From: Bifidobacterium platyrrhinorum
GTDB lineage: Bacteria; Actinomycetota; Actinomycetes; Actinomycetales; Bifidobacteriaceae
NCBI RefSeq assembly: GCF_010667645.1
Contig: NZ_WHZV01000005.1
Location: 62,001-126,000, forward strand
Length of the DNA: 64,000 nucleotides
Reading direction: 5' to 3'
Made by a program: the position numbers and the translations under genes. This document shows, one piece after another, positions 8,017 through 17,924 of the stretch; positions within the stretch are counted from its first letter, which is position 1, and the number at the start of each line of letters is the position of its first letter. The notes under the pieces are model-generated. The model did not search any database. It had not been told where the DNA came from and saw nothing but the letters and a program-made list of their open reading frames with translations.

Positions 8017-8044
8017 ACCCCCGCCACCAATGGCGGGGGTTTCT
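8017..8044 (+). terminator. Intrinsic terminator before tape measure gene
   Basis: Perfect arms ACCCCCGCCA / TGGCGGGGGT around CCAA with a short T-rich tail (TTCT). It lies between the tail chaperone and tape measure genes. Confidence 0.7.
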
Positions 8045-8064
8045 CATTCTCCGGGAGGCCCACC

Positions 8065-11000
8065 ATGGCATTGTATTCCGCCGGCGAGGTCGGCGTCGAC
8101 GTCGTCCCCGACACCAGTGGGTTCTGGGCCATCCTCAACGCGGAACTCCACTCCCGCCATCCCGAAGTGCACGTGGACGTGGACACGCGGGACGTGGGCA
8201 AGGCGCAGGCCCAGCTCAACCATCTCGACGGGCAGACGCTCACCAGCACCATCAAGGTCGACGGCGACTATTCCGGCTTGCACAAGTACGTACAGCAGAT
8301 GGATGCCGCCGAAAAGCAGATGCGGCGCTTCCAGCAGCAGTCCCAGTCTGCCGCGAAGTTCGACGCCCGACCGTTCCTCGTCGGGTTGAAGAGCATGCAG
8401 GACGGTTGGGGCGCCGCCAACAAGCGGATGCGCGACGAGTGGGCGAAGACCCATGACTCGCTCGACATCAAAGCCCCGTCGAACAGGGTCGAAGCCCAGC
8501 TTGAAGCCATCGGATATAAGTATGCGGCCCTCGGTGAGAAGAACACCGCCTATCAGAAGACGTTAGACGATCTGACCTCGAAGCAATCAGAGCTGTGGGC
8601 AAAGACCCGTGCCGACATGGAACGGTTCGCGGCCGAACAGAAGAAACTGACCGACGAGCAGGTCGCCAATGAGAAACGTCTGGCCGAAGCCGTCACCCGC
8701 ACCAACAAGCAGCGTGGCGCGTGGGCTTCTCAGGCGACGCAGGCCCAGAAGCGTCTCGCCGAAGCCGAAAAGGAACTGGCCGCCGCCCAGGCGAAGGGCG
8801 ACAAGGACGCGGCGAAAGCCGCCGAAGAGCGTATCGCCACCGAGAAGGCGAGACTTCGTCAGTATGAGAAGAGCACGGACGCTGCCGTCAAATCGTTGCA
8901 GAAGGTGCAGCGTGAGACCCAGAAAACCTCTGCCGCGATAGACAAGAGCCTGGCGAAAATCCAGAAGAGCATGGATTCGACGGCGAAGAACGCTGAGAAG
9001 GCGTTGAAGCCGTTGAACGCGGGCGTGGAGAAAGCGGTCTCCGGCAATCTCGATCTGTTCAGGAAGGCTGGCGCGGAGTTCGTCAAGGAGATTCACGCGA
9101 CCGCCGAACAGACGCGCATGGCGTTCGACCATTCCGGCCCGCTCACGTTCCTCCATAATCTCCAATCCGCGTCCAATGATGCGGCCAAGGAGCTGAAGCA
9201 GCTACGCGAATCCGAATCGGAGACCGCACGCACGCAGTCCATGCTCGCCGAGGCGTTCGATGATACGACCAACGCGATGCGCGGCAACGCGAAAGCCCGC
9301 ACCGCAATGGGGAAAGCGTTCAGCAAATCCTCGTTGCGCGACAACGCGGCTCAGACCGCCGAGCTCACGAAACGCCTCGACGAACAGAACGGTGAACTTG
9401 ATTCGCTGATCGACCATTTCAAGAAGGCCAAGAAATACGGGCTCGGCTTGAGTGACGAGTTCGGCGACATGGGCAAGCGAATCAACGCGGCACGCGACCA
9501 TATCGCCGGATTGCGCAAACTCGCGGAACAATCCCCCATCAGGGCGAAGTTCTCCCTCGACACGCTCGGCTGGGATAAAACCTACGCAAAGGTTCTCTAC
9601 GACGCCAAATCCCTTGCGCGTGAGCTTGACCGCGAATATGAGCTGAAAATCCGCATCGACAGCTGGAAGGACGACGCGGAACGACTGGAGAAGCGTCTCG
9701 ACCAGTTGAAGCACCAGCGGCTTGATGTGCCGGTCGATTTCGAGATGGACGAGAAGCGCATCATCGAGCGGATGCGCGAGGTCGCCGCTGAAATCAAGGC
9801 GAACCCCGAGCGCGCCGTCGAACTGGAAGCGAACCTCGAGCTCGACATGAAGCGGGCCGAGGAGAAGCTGAAGAAGTTCCGGGAGAAGAACGACGAGCTC
9901 AAGATGGACCTCGATCTTGAGACCGCGTTGGCCCGCGCCCACCTCGCGTACTTCACGCGTCCGCGCACGGTGGACATCTTCGCGAACTTCAAGGGCACCG
10001 ACATGGGCAAGATCCTCGCCGGCATGTTCTCTGGTTCGACCGGTTTGAAGGGCGTGGAGAACCAGTTCCAGCGTCTCGTGAACCTCATGGATTCGTTGGA
10101 CACGAAGGTCCCGAAGTTCGCCCTGTGGGGCAGCGCGCTCATGGCGGTGGGTGCCGGCGCCACGAACCTGGCCGGTTCCATCGGCGGCGTGGGCAAGAGC
10201 CTCGTCAGCCTGTCGAAGGCCGCGTACGCGGCCCCCGCCGCGTTGGGCACGGTGGCCGCCGGATTCTACGGAATCTACGCGGCCGCGCAGGTCGCGGGCG
10301 ACCGGTTCAAACTCGCGAACACCGCATTGAAGGACCTCCAGTCCACGGTCGGCAACGCGTTCTGGGATGAGGCCACGGATGCGATCACCCGCATGTCGAA
10401 CACGTTGGGCGGCGATTTCGTCCGCAATCTCGCGGAAGTGTCCGCCGAGGAAGGCCGCATGGCCGCCGGCATGGCCGACATCATCACCCGGGCGAACGAG
10501 GCGGGCCGCATCAACGCGATGCTCGACCACGCGACCGACGCGGTACGCAACCTGCGGCCCGGCGTCGAAGCGGTCGTGGACTCGTTCACCTCGCTGGGCA
10601 GGGTCGGCGGACAGTACGTGCCCCAGTTGACGAACTGGATCAGCCAGAACCTGACCCATTTCGCCATGTGGGCCGCGGAGGTCGAATCCGACAACGCGCG
10701 CGTGGAATCCGCCATGCAGGGCGTGAAGGAACAGGCCGGGTATCTCGGCTCGTCCATCGGCTCCCTGAAGGGCATCTTCAGCGGCGTGTTCGGCACGCTC
10801 GCCCAATACGAGAACGGCATCCAAGGATTCAGCGAAGCGTTGGAGGCCGCCGACAAGGCCGTGAACAGCGTCCGGTTCCAGGATTCGCTGACCGCGTGGA
10901 TCGACGGCGCCCAGCGCGCGCAAAGCATCGTACGCAACTCGTTCTCCAGCATCGGCGAGGACGCGTATTCGCTTCGCAACGAGGTGTACAACGCGTTCGT

Positions 11001-14000
11001 GGGCGCGGGGCGTGTGGTCGGTTCCACGATGGAGAACATCAGCCAACTGCTTGCATCGAGCGGTGCGGGTATCCGTGATTTCACGGACGGCATCGCGTCC
11101 GGCTGGTCCCGGGCGATGGACGCCATCGGTGACAGTGGCCCAGTGTTCTCGGAACTGCTGTCGATGGTCGGCTCGCTGGCGGACACGTTCGGAGGCACGT
11201 TCGCCGCGTCGTTGAAGGCGGCAAGCCCGATGCTGCGCGTCATCGCTTCCGCCACGTCCTCGATCTCGGAGGCGTTCAACAGTCTGCCGGAACCGGTGAA
11301 GGCCGCTGCTGGCCTGTGGGTCACGTTCGGCCGTGCGGGAAAGACCGCGATCACGAGTCTGAAGACCGGCATGCTGCAGAACATCCAGCAGACGCTGCAG
11401 TACAAGTCGACAATGCAGCAGTTGGGCGTGACCACGAAGCAGACTGCCATAGGGTTCCGCGAACTCGTCGCGGCGATGGACAGTCTGCGTCGCGGGCAGG
11501 TGTCCGGCGCGCTGAGCGGCAGCATCACAGGTGTGAGACAGTTGGGCGACAGCGCCGAGGAGGCGACCGCCAAGGTGGAGGGCGTGGCGGCTGCGGGTCG
11601 TGAGGTGGAATCATCCACCACGGTCATCACGTCAAGTTCCCGCAAAGCCGCATCCGGCCTGAGCGAGGCTGGCGAGGCCGCGTCCAAGAACGCGGGCCGT
11701 CTGTCCGCCGTGGGCGGCGCGTTCAAGTCGGCCGGCTCGCTGGCGAAAAGCGCAGGCGGGCTGATAGTGGATGCATTCGGCGGACCGGCCGGATTGGCCG
11801 TCACCGCCGGCATGGCGCTCGTCACCACCGCGATCAGCGACTACAGCCTCAAGGCCCAATCCGCCGAAACCGCTTCGCAGAACGTGGCTGACGCGATGAA
11901 GAACATCGCCACGTCCGCGCAGGACACGGCGAGCTCGCTGGGCGTCGTAGGCAAGGCCATCAAGGAAAACCTTGAGGATCCGAACTTCGGCGAGGACGGG
12001 CTTCAGGGGTGGATGGCGTCCCATACGGGCGGGGCTCTCTACGGCCAGTTCAAGGATGCCGCATCCGCGGCGTCGAAACTGGGGCTCAGCCTGGACGACA
12101 TGGCGAAATCCGTGGCCGGCGGCAAAAACCAGTACGCGGCACTTACCAAGAAACTGCAACAGTACCGGAAGGAGGCCTTAAAGAACCGCGACGAGACCGG
12201 CAAATCCATCAAAATCGACAAGGAGAAGATGGATGCGGTCAACAAGGTCGCGGACGCCGCCAAGAAAGCCAACGATCAGGCCTTGGAGGAAGCCAAGACC
12301 ACGGCGAAGAACAACGGGTATACGGAAGCGTACGTGCAGAAACTGTACGACATGGGCGAAGGCTACGACCAGATCGCGGCCAAAACCCAGTCGGCAACGC
12401 AGAAGGCCGAAAACTACGCGACCAGCCTGAAACTCGCCGCCCAGAACCAGCAGAATCATTCCAACGCGTTGATCGCCGCACGTTCCGCCGGCTCCCTCTA
12501 CCAGAAGACGCTGGACGGCATGGGCGACACCATCAAGCAGGTGAACGCGCTTGCGGCGCAGGGCCAACAGGTGTGGGACGATCAGGCGAACGATTTCAAC
12601 CTGACGACCGAAGCCGGCCGGTTGGCGTCGGACGCGCTGGGCACGTTGGCAACGAACGCGAAAAGCTACGTGAACGCGATGATCGAATCCGGCGACTCGC
12701 TGGATGACGTGAACGCGAAGAACGACAAGATGCGCGAATCGTTCTACAACACGGCATTGCAGATGACCGGCAACGCCGATGCGGCGAAAGCGCTGACCGA
12801 CCAGTACATGATGACCCCATCCGAAGTGGAGACCACGTTCAAGGCCCACTTCGAGAACGCGAAACTGGAACTGCTCCAGTATCTCGCACTCATCCGGGAC
12901 ACGTTCCCGGACGGCAAGGGCGACGCCATCTACAACGCGATCGTGAACGCGATCACCAGTGGCGCGGTCACGGACATCACCGGCCTGCAGCAGCTCGTGC
13001 AGAAATACACGACCGGCAACTATCAGGCCGTGGTCACCGCCGACGGCACACAAGCCCTGTTGCAGATGTCGACCATCAACCAGTTGGGCATCGAATTCGA
13101 CGGCGAGAACTACAAGACCACGCTGAGCGCGGAGGACCTTGCGTCCCCGCGCATCGACGAGGTCGTGGCCGCATTGTCCGCAAGCGGATTGGATGGCAAG
13201 ACCATTCAGATGATCCTGCAAGCGCAAGGCGACGCGAAACTCACCATCGACCAGACGCAGGACTCGTTGACCAAGCTCGGCGCGTCCGCCGATGACATCA
13301 ACATCATCATCAACGGTCAGGATCATTCCAAGGCCGAGGTGGACGCCGCCATCGAGAACGTGTCCAAGCTGACCGGGTTGAGCAAGGACACGATCAGGTT
13401 CATGATCGAGGCGACCGATGGCGCGTCCAAACCGATGGAGGACATCCAAAGGAAGAAGGTACCGCTGGCGAAGGGCGCGTCATTCGACATCACCGCGAAC
13501 GACGACGAGGCCAGTGTGACGCTCGCATCCTACAAGGAAAAGGACGGTCAGACCATCGCCGAGTCGAAGGTGGCGATCACCGGAGACGACCAGGTGACGC
13601 CTGTCGCGGACTCCGCGAAGCAGGCGATATGGCTGATCCCGACCCAGTGGGGCACCCTGTTGGCCGCGTCCGGCGATACCGCCGATGTCGCCAACGCCGC
13701 GAACACGGCCGTGGTGGCGATTCCTCAGGAGTGGCTGTCTTCGATGTTCGGATATGACGGCACATCCGCGCCGGCGAAAAACGCGGACGGTTCCGTTAGG
13801 AACATTCCTCCGCAGTGGGACTCCCAGTTGCGCGGATTGGATAATACGTCCGCTCCGGCCAAGAACGCCGCCACCGCGGTCAAGAGCGTCCCGGAATCCC
13901 GGGAGTCCCGCATCGCCGCCAAGGTGAGTGGGCTTGATGCTGTGAAGTCCTTGTCTTCCGCAATCGGCGGTTTGGCTTCCAAGACCATCAGCATCGTGAC

Positions 14001-14475
14001 CAACTTCATCACGCACGGCTCGCCGTCGTCGGGCCATCTTGCCACCGGCGGTCGAATCCTCGGCCCGGGCACGGCTACGTCCGATTCGATTCCGGCGTGG
14101 TTGTCGAACGGTGAGATGGTGCTCAGGGCCAGTTCGGTTCGCAAGCTGGATGCGAAGTACGGTCGTTCGTTCCTGAACGCGTTGAACGCGTACGGCGACG
14201 TGGACAGGGCCTTGCGCCCGTCCGCGTTCGCGTTGAACGCGCGTCGTCGCAATCAGGCGTACGCGACCGGCGGCAGGGTCAAGGCCGGCGACATGTCCTG
14301 GAACATCGAGTTGAATCCGGTCGTCAAGGTCGAACTGCCCGATGATTCCAAGGGCACGCAGATCACGAACAATGTGAGCATCGACGGGGTGCGTGCTTCG
14401 GACCGTCAGATCGTGGACGCGGTGCAGACCGTGATCCAGGTGGCGGGGCGTACGCGCAACATGCGCGTCAGGTGA
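8065..14475 (+). CDS. Tape measure protein
   Basis: 2136 residues, the longest gene here; its length sets tail length, and it helps DNA pass through the membrane. Residues about 130-330 and 360-560 are long charged coiled coil (repeated K/E/A/Q, 'KRLAEAEKELAAAQAKGDKDAAKAAEE' style). A hydrophobic block at about 685-745 (GAGATNLAGSIGGVGKSL ... AAGFYGIYAAAQVAG) and a second at about 1230-1260 are typical membrane-active segments. The C-terminus has the usual actinophage ending 'HLATGGRILGPGTATSDSIPAWLSNGEMVLRAS'. Between about 1850 and 1960 there are imperfect repeats with 'TSAPAKNA' and 'P.QW'. No peptidase or muramidase domain was recognised. RBS GGGAGG is 8 bases upstream, right after a terminator. 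Confidence 0.92.
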   Translation: MALYSAGEVGVDVVPDTSGFWAILNAELHSRHPEVHVDVDTRDVGKAQAQLNHLDGQTLTSTIKVDGDYSGLHKYVQQMDAAEKQMRRFQQQSQSAAKFDARPFLVGLKSMQDGWGAANKRMRDEWAKTHDSLDIKAPSNRVEAQLEAIGYKYAALGEKNTAYQKTLDDLTSKQSELWAKTRADMERFAAEQKKLTDEQVANEKRLAEAVTRTNKQRGAWASQATQAQKRLAEAEKELAAAQAKGDKDAAKAAEERIATEKARLRQYEKSTDAAVKSLQKVQRETQKTSAAIDKSLAKIQKSMDSTAKNAEKALKPLNAGVEKAVSGNLDLFRKAGAEFVKEIHATAEQTRMAFDHSGPLTFLHNLQSASNDAAKELKQLRESESETARTQSMLAEAFDDTTNAMRGNAKARTAMGKAFSKSSLRDNAAQTAELTKRLDEQNGELDSLIDHFKKAKKYGLGLSDEFGDMGKRINAARDHIAGLRKLAEQSPIRAKFSLDTLGWDKTYAKVLYDAKSLARELDREYELKIRIDSWKDDAERLEKRLDQLKHQRLDVPVDFEMDEKRIIERMREVAAEIKANPERAVELEANLELDMKRAEEKLKKFREKNDELKMDLDLETALARAHLAYFTRPRTVDIFANFKGTDMGKILAGMFSGSTGLKGVENQFQRLVNLMDSLDTKVPKFALWGSALMAVGAGATNLAGSIGGVGKSLVSLSKAAYAAPAALGTVAAGFYGIYAAAQVAGDRFKLANTALKDLQSTVGNAFWDEATDAITRMSNTLGGDFVRNLAEVSAEEGRMAAGMADIITRANEAGRINAMLDHATDAVRNLRPGVEAVVDSFTSLGRVGGQYVPQLTNWISQNLTHFAMWAAEVESDNARVESAMQGVKEQAGYLGSSIGSLKGIFSGVFGTLAQYENGIQGFSEALEAADKAVNSVRFQDSLTAWIDGAQRAQSIVRNSFSSIGEDAYSLRNEVYNAFVGAGRVVGSTMENISQLLASSGAGIRDFTDGIASGWSRAMDAIGDSGPVFSELLSMVGSLADTFGGTFAASLKAASPMLRVIASATSSISEAFNSLPEPVKAAAGLWVTFGRAGKTAITSLKTGMLQNIQQTLQYKSTMQQLGVTTKQTAIGFRELVAAMDSLRRGQVSGALSGSITGVRQLGDSAEEATAKVEGVAAAGREVESSTTVITSSSRKAASGLSEAGEAASKNAGRLSAVGGAFKSAGSLAKSAGGLIVDAFGGPAGLAVTAGMALVTTAISDYSLKAQSAETASQNVADAMKNIATSAQDTASSLGVVGKAIKENLEDPNFGEDGLQGWMASHTGGALYGQFKDAASAASKLGLSLDDMAKSVAGGKNQYAALTKKLQQYRKEALKNRDETGKSIKIDKEKMDAVNKVADAAKKANDQALEEAKTTAKNNGYTEAYVQKLYDMGEGYDQIAAKTQSATQKAENYATSLKLAAQNQQNHSNALIAARSAGSLYQKTLDGMGDTIKQVNALAAQGQQVWDDQANDFNLTTEAGRLASDALGTLATNAKSYVNAMIESGDSLDDVNAKNDKMRESFYNTALQMTGNADAAKALTDQYMMTPSEVETTFKAHFENAKLELLQYLALIRDTFPDGKGDAIYNAIVNAITSGAVTDITGLQQLVQKYTTGNYQAVVTADGTQALLQMSTINQLGIEFDGENYKTTLSAEDLASPRIDEVVAALSASGLDGKTIQMILQAQGDAKLTIDQTQDSLTKLGASADDINIIINGQDHSKAEVDAAIENVSKLTGLSKDTIRFMIEATDGASKPMEDIQRKKVPLAKGASFDITANDDEASVTLASYKEKDGQTIAESKVAITGDDQVTPVADSAKQAIWLIPTQWGTLLAASGDTADVANAANTAVVAIPQEWLSSMFGYDGTSAPAKNADGSVRNIPPQWDSQLRGLDNTSAPAKNAATAVKSVPESRESRIAAKVSGLDAVKSLSSAIGGLASKTISIVTNFITHGSPSSGHLATGGRILGPGTATSDSIPAWLSNGEMVLRASSVRKLDAKYGRSFLNALNAYGDVDRALRPSAFALNARRRNQAYATGGRVKAGDMSWNIELNPVVKVELPDDSKGTQITNNVSIDGVRASDRQIVDAVQTVIQVAGRTRNMRVR

Positions 14476-14484
14476 AAAGGTTGC

Positions 14485-14511
14485 GGGAGCCGGCCTCATG
14501 GGGTCGGCTCC
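14485..14511 (+). terminator. Hairpin after tape measure gene
   Basis: GGGAGCCG pairs with CGGCTCCC across an 11-base loop, 10 bases after the stop. The tail is TCTGATTT, so it is a weak or partial terminator. Confidence 0.5.
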
Positions 14512-14532
14512 CTCTGATTTCCGGGAGGTTTC

Positions 14533-16776
14533 ATGGCTGACGGTTATGGCAATGTGGTCGGTTACTGGCGGTGCCATGTGGCCGCATGGGTCACCTCGTC
14601 CGACGACACGTCGGACGTGATCCACGTGGAGGCGCGATGGCAGTCCATCGCCGCACACTGGAACTATTCCGGCTGGGTCGCCGCGACCGTGTGGATCAAC
14701 GGCCAACAGGTCAACCACACGAACAACTCCGGCAACCGGTACATCGACAACAGCGAGACCACCGTCCTGACCGGCGACCTGCGCGTCGCCAAGACCGAAG
14801 GCGCCCGCAACATCACCTGCTCCGCATCCATCGCATGGAACGGTTCCATACATCCCGGCACGTCGAACGCGAACGTGGGCGTGCCGGTCGCCGGCATCAA
14901 CTACAAAACCCCGAACCCGCCGAAGAACGTCACCTGGACACGCGTGGACGATACGGCCACGAACCTCACCTGGCAGGCCGCGTACGACAACAACGCGCTC
15001 AAACCGTGGAAACAGGTCATCATCGACCGCATCATGTACACGGACGGCGCCACGACCGGCGCAAGCTGGGGCAACGTGGCGACCCTGAACTGGAACGCGG
15101 TCAACTACAAGGCCACCGGCCAGAAGACGAACACGCGCATCGGCTACGCCCTGTACGCACGCAACCAGAAGGGCGACTCCAGCCACGTCAACCTCCTGTA
15201 CCTGTACACCACGCCCGCCGCGCCGAAAAGCCTGACGGCCGTCAAGACCGAGACGGGCGTCACCCTGTCCTGCGACGCGTCCAACACGTACCCGTACCGG
15301 CTGGAACTGCAACGCAAAAGCAACCTCGACACGGACTGGACCAGCGTCACGGACGACTGGCAGCCGGGCGCCACATGGCCCGCCACCACCGTCGACAGCG
15401 AACCGCCCGCAGGCACGGTCACCTACCGCGCACGCGTCATCCGCCCCGCCTACTCGGACGACACGACCAAGACCATCCTGACCGGCGAATGGACCGAATC
15501 CAACACCGTCACCACCATCACCCCGCCACTGGCACCCACCATCCTCACCCCCACGGCCGATGGCGTATACCCGGCCGGAACCTCGGTCGCGTTCGCGTGG
15601 AAGCCGAACCATCCCGACGGTTCCGCCCAATCCGCAGCCCAGGTCCAATACCGGTCGACGAGCGAAAGCACAGCCCATACGGCCGACGTGTCCTCGCAGA
15701 CCACAGTGCAGCAAACCATCAGTGGCACCGGCACGTATGTGATGCGCGTGCGCACGAAGGGTCTGCACGAGGATTGGGGCGCATGGTCGGATTGGGTGAC
15801 GTTCACCGTGGCGTACGCGCCGAGCGTGGTCGTCACCTCCCCATCCGGGGACATCACGGCCAGCCCGTTCACCGTCGCATGGTCCGTGGCGGACGAGACC
15901 GGCGTCTCACAGCAGCGTGTCACGATCCTCTCGGAGGGCGTGGAGAAGTATTCCACGCTCGTGGACCCGTCGGAACGCAGCCTCGTCGTGAACGCGTCGA
16001 AATACCTGCCGTCGAACAACGCCCGCCTGACCATCACGGTCGCGGTGCGCGGCGGCTCCTCGCTGACGGCGAGCACGAGCGTGCTGCGCGAGGTGAAATA
16101 CACTCCCCCGGCCGACCCGATGGTGGTCGTGGAAGCCGACGACGCGTACGCGGCGCACATCACCATCAGCTTCGGCACCCCCACGGGAAGCCAGCCGGAG
16201 ACCCTGTACGCGAGCGTGCACCGCATCCTGCCGGACGGTTCGGAACTGTTGATGGCCGACCGGCTGACCGACAACCAGCAGGCCGTGGATGTGCTGCCCC
16301 CGTTGAACCTCGACTACCAGTACCGGGTCGTCGCCTACGCCGCGTCCGGCGCCGTCGCGACCGTATTGCACACCGCGAACATCCAAGCCGATTTCGGCAT
16401 TCTGAACTTCGGTTCGGACGCGGGCCAGTACCTGAGGTTCGGATACGACATGACCGTGTCCCATACGAGGTCGCATCAGACCAGCGAATTCCATTTCGCG
16501 AGGGGCGACGGCGCCGACGCGTTCCCCAGCAGCTACGAGCTGAACCAGACCGACGGGTCCATGAACGTGACGGGCATGTGGGAGTGGGATCAGGAATGGT
16601 ATCTCAAATGCCTCGAACTGGCCGAGGAGTACGCGTACGCATGGTACCGGGAGCCTTCCGGTCTCAGGGCGTACGTGAAGGCGGAACAGTCCGTGAGCGT
16701 TGACGTGAAGGAACGCAAGGACATCCAGTATTCCGCGGATTTGACGCGCCTGACATGGGAGGAGCCCGTGCGATGA
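14533..16776 (+). CDS. Minor tail protein with fibronectin III-like repeats
   Basis: 747 residues. An N-terminal beta domain (1-130, 'HWNYSGWVAATVWINGQQVNHTNNSGN') is followed by at least four Ig/FN3-like domains, each beginning with a Pro-rich linker: PNPPKNVTW (about 135), TTPAAPKSLTAV (about 228), ITPPLAPTILTP (about 330) and a later one near PSVVVTSPSGD (about 434). W, Y and alternating hydrophobics mark the strands. The C-terminal domain (about 610-747, 'DAGQYLRFGYDMTVSHTRSHQTSEFHF') resembles the tail-tip region. The gene comes straight after the tape measure, the usual slot for distal-tail proteins. It overlaps the next gene by ATGA. RBS GGGAGG is 7 bases upstream. Confidence 0.75.
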   Translation: MADGYGNVVGYWRCHVAAWVTSSDDTSDVIHVEARWQSIAAHWNYSGWVAATVWINGQQVNHTNNSGNRYIDNSETTVLTGDLRVAKTEGARNITCSASIAWNGSIHPGTSNANVGVPVAGINYKTPNPPKNVTWTRVDDTATNLTWQAAYDNNALKPWKQVIIDRIMYTDGATTGASWGNVATLNWNAVNYKATGQKTNTRIGYALYARNQKGDSSHVNLLYLYTTPAAPKSLTAVKTETGVTLSCDASNTYPYRLELQRKSNLDTDWTSVTDDWQPGATWPATTVDSEPPAGTVTYRARVIRPAYSDDTTKTILTGEWTESNTVTTITPPLAPTILTPTADGVYPAGTSVAFAWKPNHPDGSAQSAAQVQYRSTSESTAHTADVSSQTTVQQTISGTGTYVMRVRTKGLHEDWGAWSDWVTFTVAYAPSVVVTSPSGDITASPFTVAWSVADETGVSQQRVTILSEGVEKYSTLVDPSERSLVVNASKYLPSNNARLTITVAVRGGSSLTASTSVLREVKYTPPADPMVVVEADDAYAAHITISFGTPTGSQPETLYASVHRILPDGSELLMADRLTDNQQAVDVLPPLNLDYQYRVVAYAASGAVATVLHTANIQADFGILNFGSDAGQYLRFGYDMTVSHTRSHQTSEFHFARGDGADAFPSSYELNQTDGSMNVTGMWEWDQEWYLKCLELAEEYAYAWYREPSGLRAYVKAEQSVSVDVKERKDIQYSADLTRLTWEEPVR

Positions 16777-17924
16777 CGGATTGGACGAAACCTTTCAAGG
16801 TGTCGTACCGGGTGATGCGTGTCAGCCGTTCGACCGGCAACGAGACGAGCCGGTTGGATTGGGTCGTGTCCGGCGGCAGCATCGAACGCAATCAGGACAC
16901 CGACATCTGCGAATCCGGTTCCCTGACCGTGGAGGGCGTGACCGACCTCGGTACCGACCGGGTGCGCATCTGGGCCGACTGCCAATGGCACGACGGTTCC
17001 ATGACAAGCGTCGCGTTGGGCACGTTCCTGCCCAACATCCCGACCCGCAGCGTGAACGGCGAGGAATCCTCGTCGCAGCTCGACCTGTACGGGCTGCTGC
17101 AGGAGGCCGCGGACGACATGTTCGAAACACCCATCAAGATCGGCAAGGGACGGAAGGCCGTGGACGCGGCGGCGGACATCCTCAAGGGCTGCAACCTCGA
17201 GGTCGCCGCCTACGACCCCGGCTCCTACACCATGTCGGAGGACTGGTCGTTCGGCCTGCGTTCCGACAAGGACAAGGACAAGGGGTCGACCAAACTGGAC
17301 GCGGTCAACGACCTGTTGGATTTGGCCGGCTATTCGAACGCGCGCACCGACGAGATGGGCCGCGTCGTGTTGCAGAAGTACGTGGAACCCTCGAAGCGAA
17401 GTCCGAAATGGACGTTCCGCGAGGGCGCGAACGCCACGTTCCTGACCACGATGACCGACGAACGGGACCTGCGCGAGGTCGCGAACGTGGTGAAGGTCAC
17501 CTACTACAACACTGACAAGGAGTATTCGTCGTCCGCGGTGGACGACGATCCGAACAGCGAGTTCTCCACCGTGAACCGCGGCCGGAGGGTCGCGCACGCG
17601 TACGAGTACTCCAGCATTCCGGACGAGGTCAAGACCGACGAGCAGGGGCGCAAGCTCGCCTCCGACAAGGCGTTGGAACTGTTGCGCACCGAACAGTCCG
17701 TGATCCACCGGGTCACGTTCACGCACGTGTACGCGCCGTTGAACCTGACCGACGTGGTCGACCTGGAATACCCGACCGGCAAGGTGTCCGGAAGGTTCGC
17801 GATCCGCACGCAACGCGTCACGTTGGACGCGGGCATTCCCATCGAATGCGAGGCGCGCACGTTCCAACGGCCCGGCGAACCCACGACCGTGTCCGAACCG
17901 GTCGCCTACAAGGAGGTCGTATGA
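16773..17924 (+). CDS. Tail-tip / baseplate hub-like protein
   Basis: 383 residues, starting at the ATG in the ATGA overlap with the previous gene (RBS GGAGG 8 bases before). It has the layout of hub or tail-associated proteins placed second after the tape measure: N-terminal beta domain (KPFKVSYRVMRVSR...TSRLDWVVSGGSIERN), 'VRIWADCQWHDGSMTSVALGTFLPNIP', a helical segment around 'AAADILKGCNLEVAAYD', 'LDAVNDLLDLAGYSNARTDEMGRVVLQKY' and a last beta section 'LTDVVDLEYPTGKVSGRFAIRTQRVTLD'. This order resembles the hub fold shared with T4 gp27-type proteins. It ends in ATGA with the following gene. No catalytic (peptidase or lysozyme) motif was seen. Confidence 0.65.
   Translation: MTDWTKPFKVSYRVMRVSRSTGNETSRLDWVVSGGSIERNQDTDICESGSLTVEGVTDLGTDRVRIWADCQWHDGSMTSVALGTFLPNIPTRSVNGEESSSQLDLYGLLQEAADDMFETPIKIGKGRKAVDAAADILKGCNLEVAAYDPGSYTMSEDWSFGLRSDKDKDKGSTKLDAVNDLLDLAGYSNARTDEMGRVVLQKYVEPSKRSPKWTFREGANATFLTTMTDERDLREVANVVKVTYYNTDKEYSSSAVDDDPNSEFSTVNRGRRVAHAYEYSSIPDEVKTDEQGRKLASDKALELLRTEQSVIHRVTFTHVYAPLNLTDVVDLEYPTGKVSGRFAIRTQRVTLDAGIPIECEARTFQRPGEPTTVSEPVAYKEVV

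Noticed and set aside
9202..11046. Long antisense open frame inside the tape measure gene
   Set aside because: Shadow frame caused by high GC at third positions; composition rich in R, H, V, G and no RBS.
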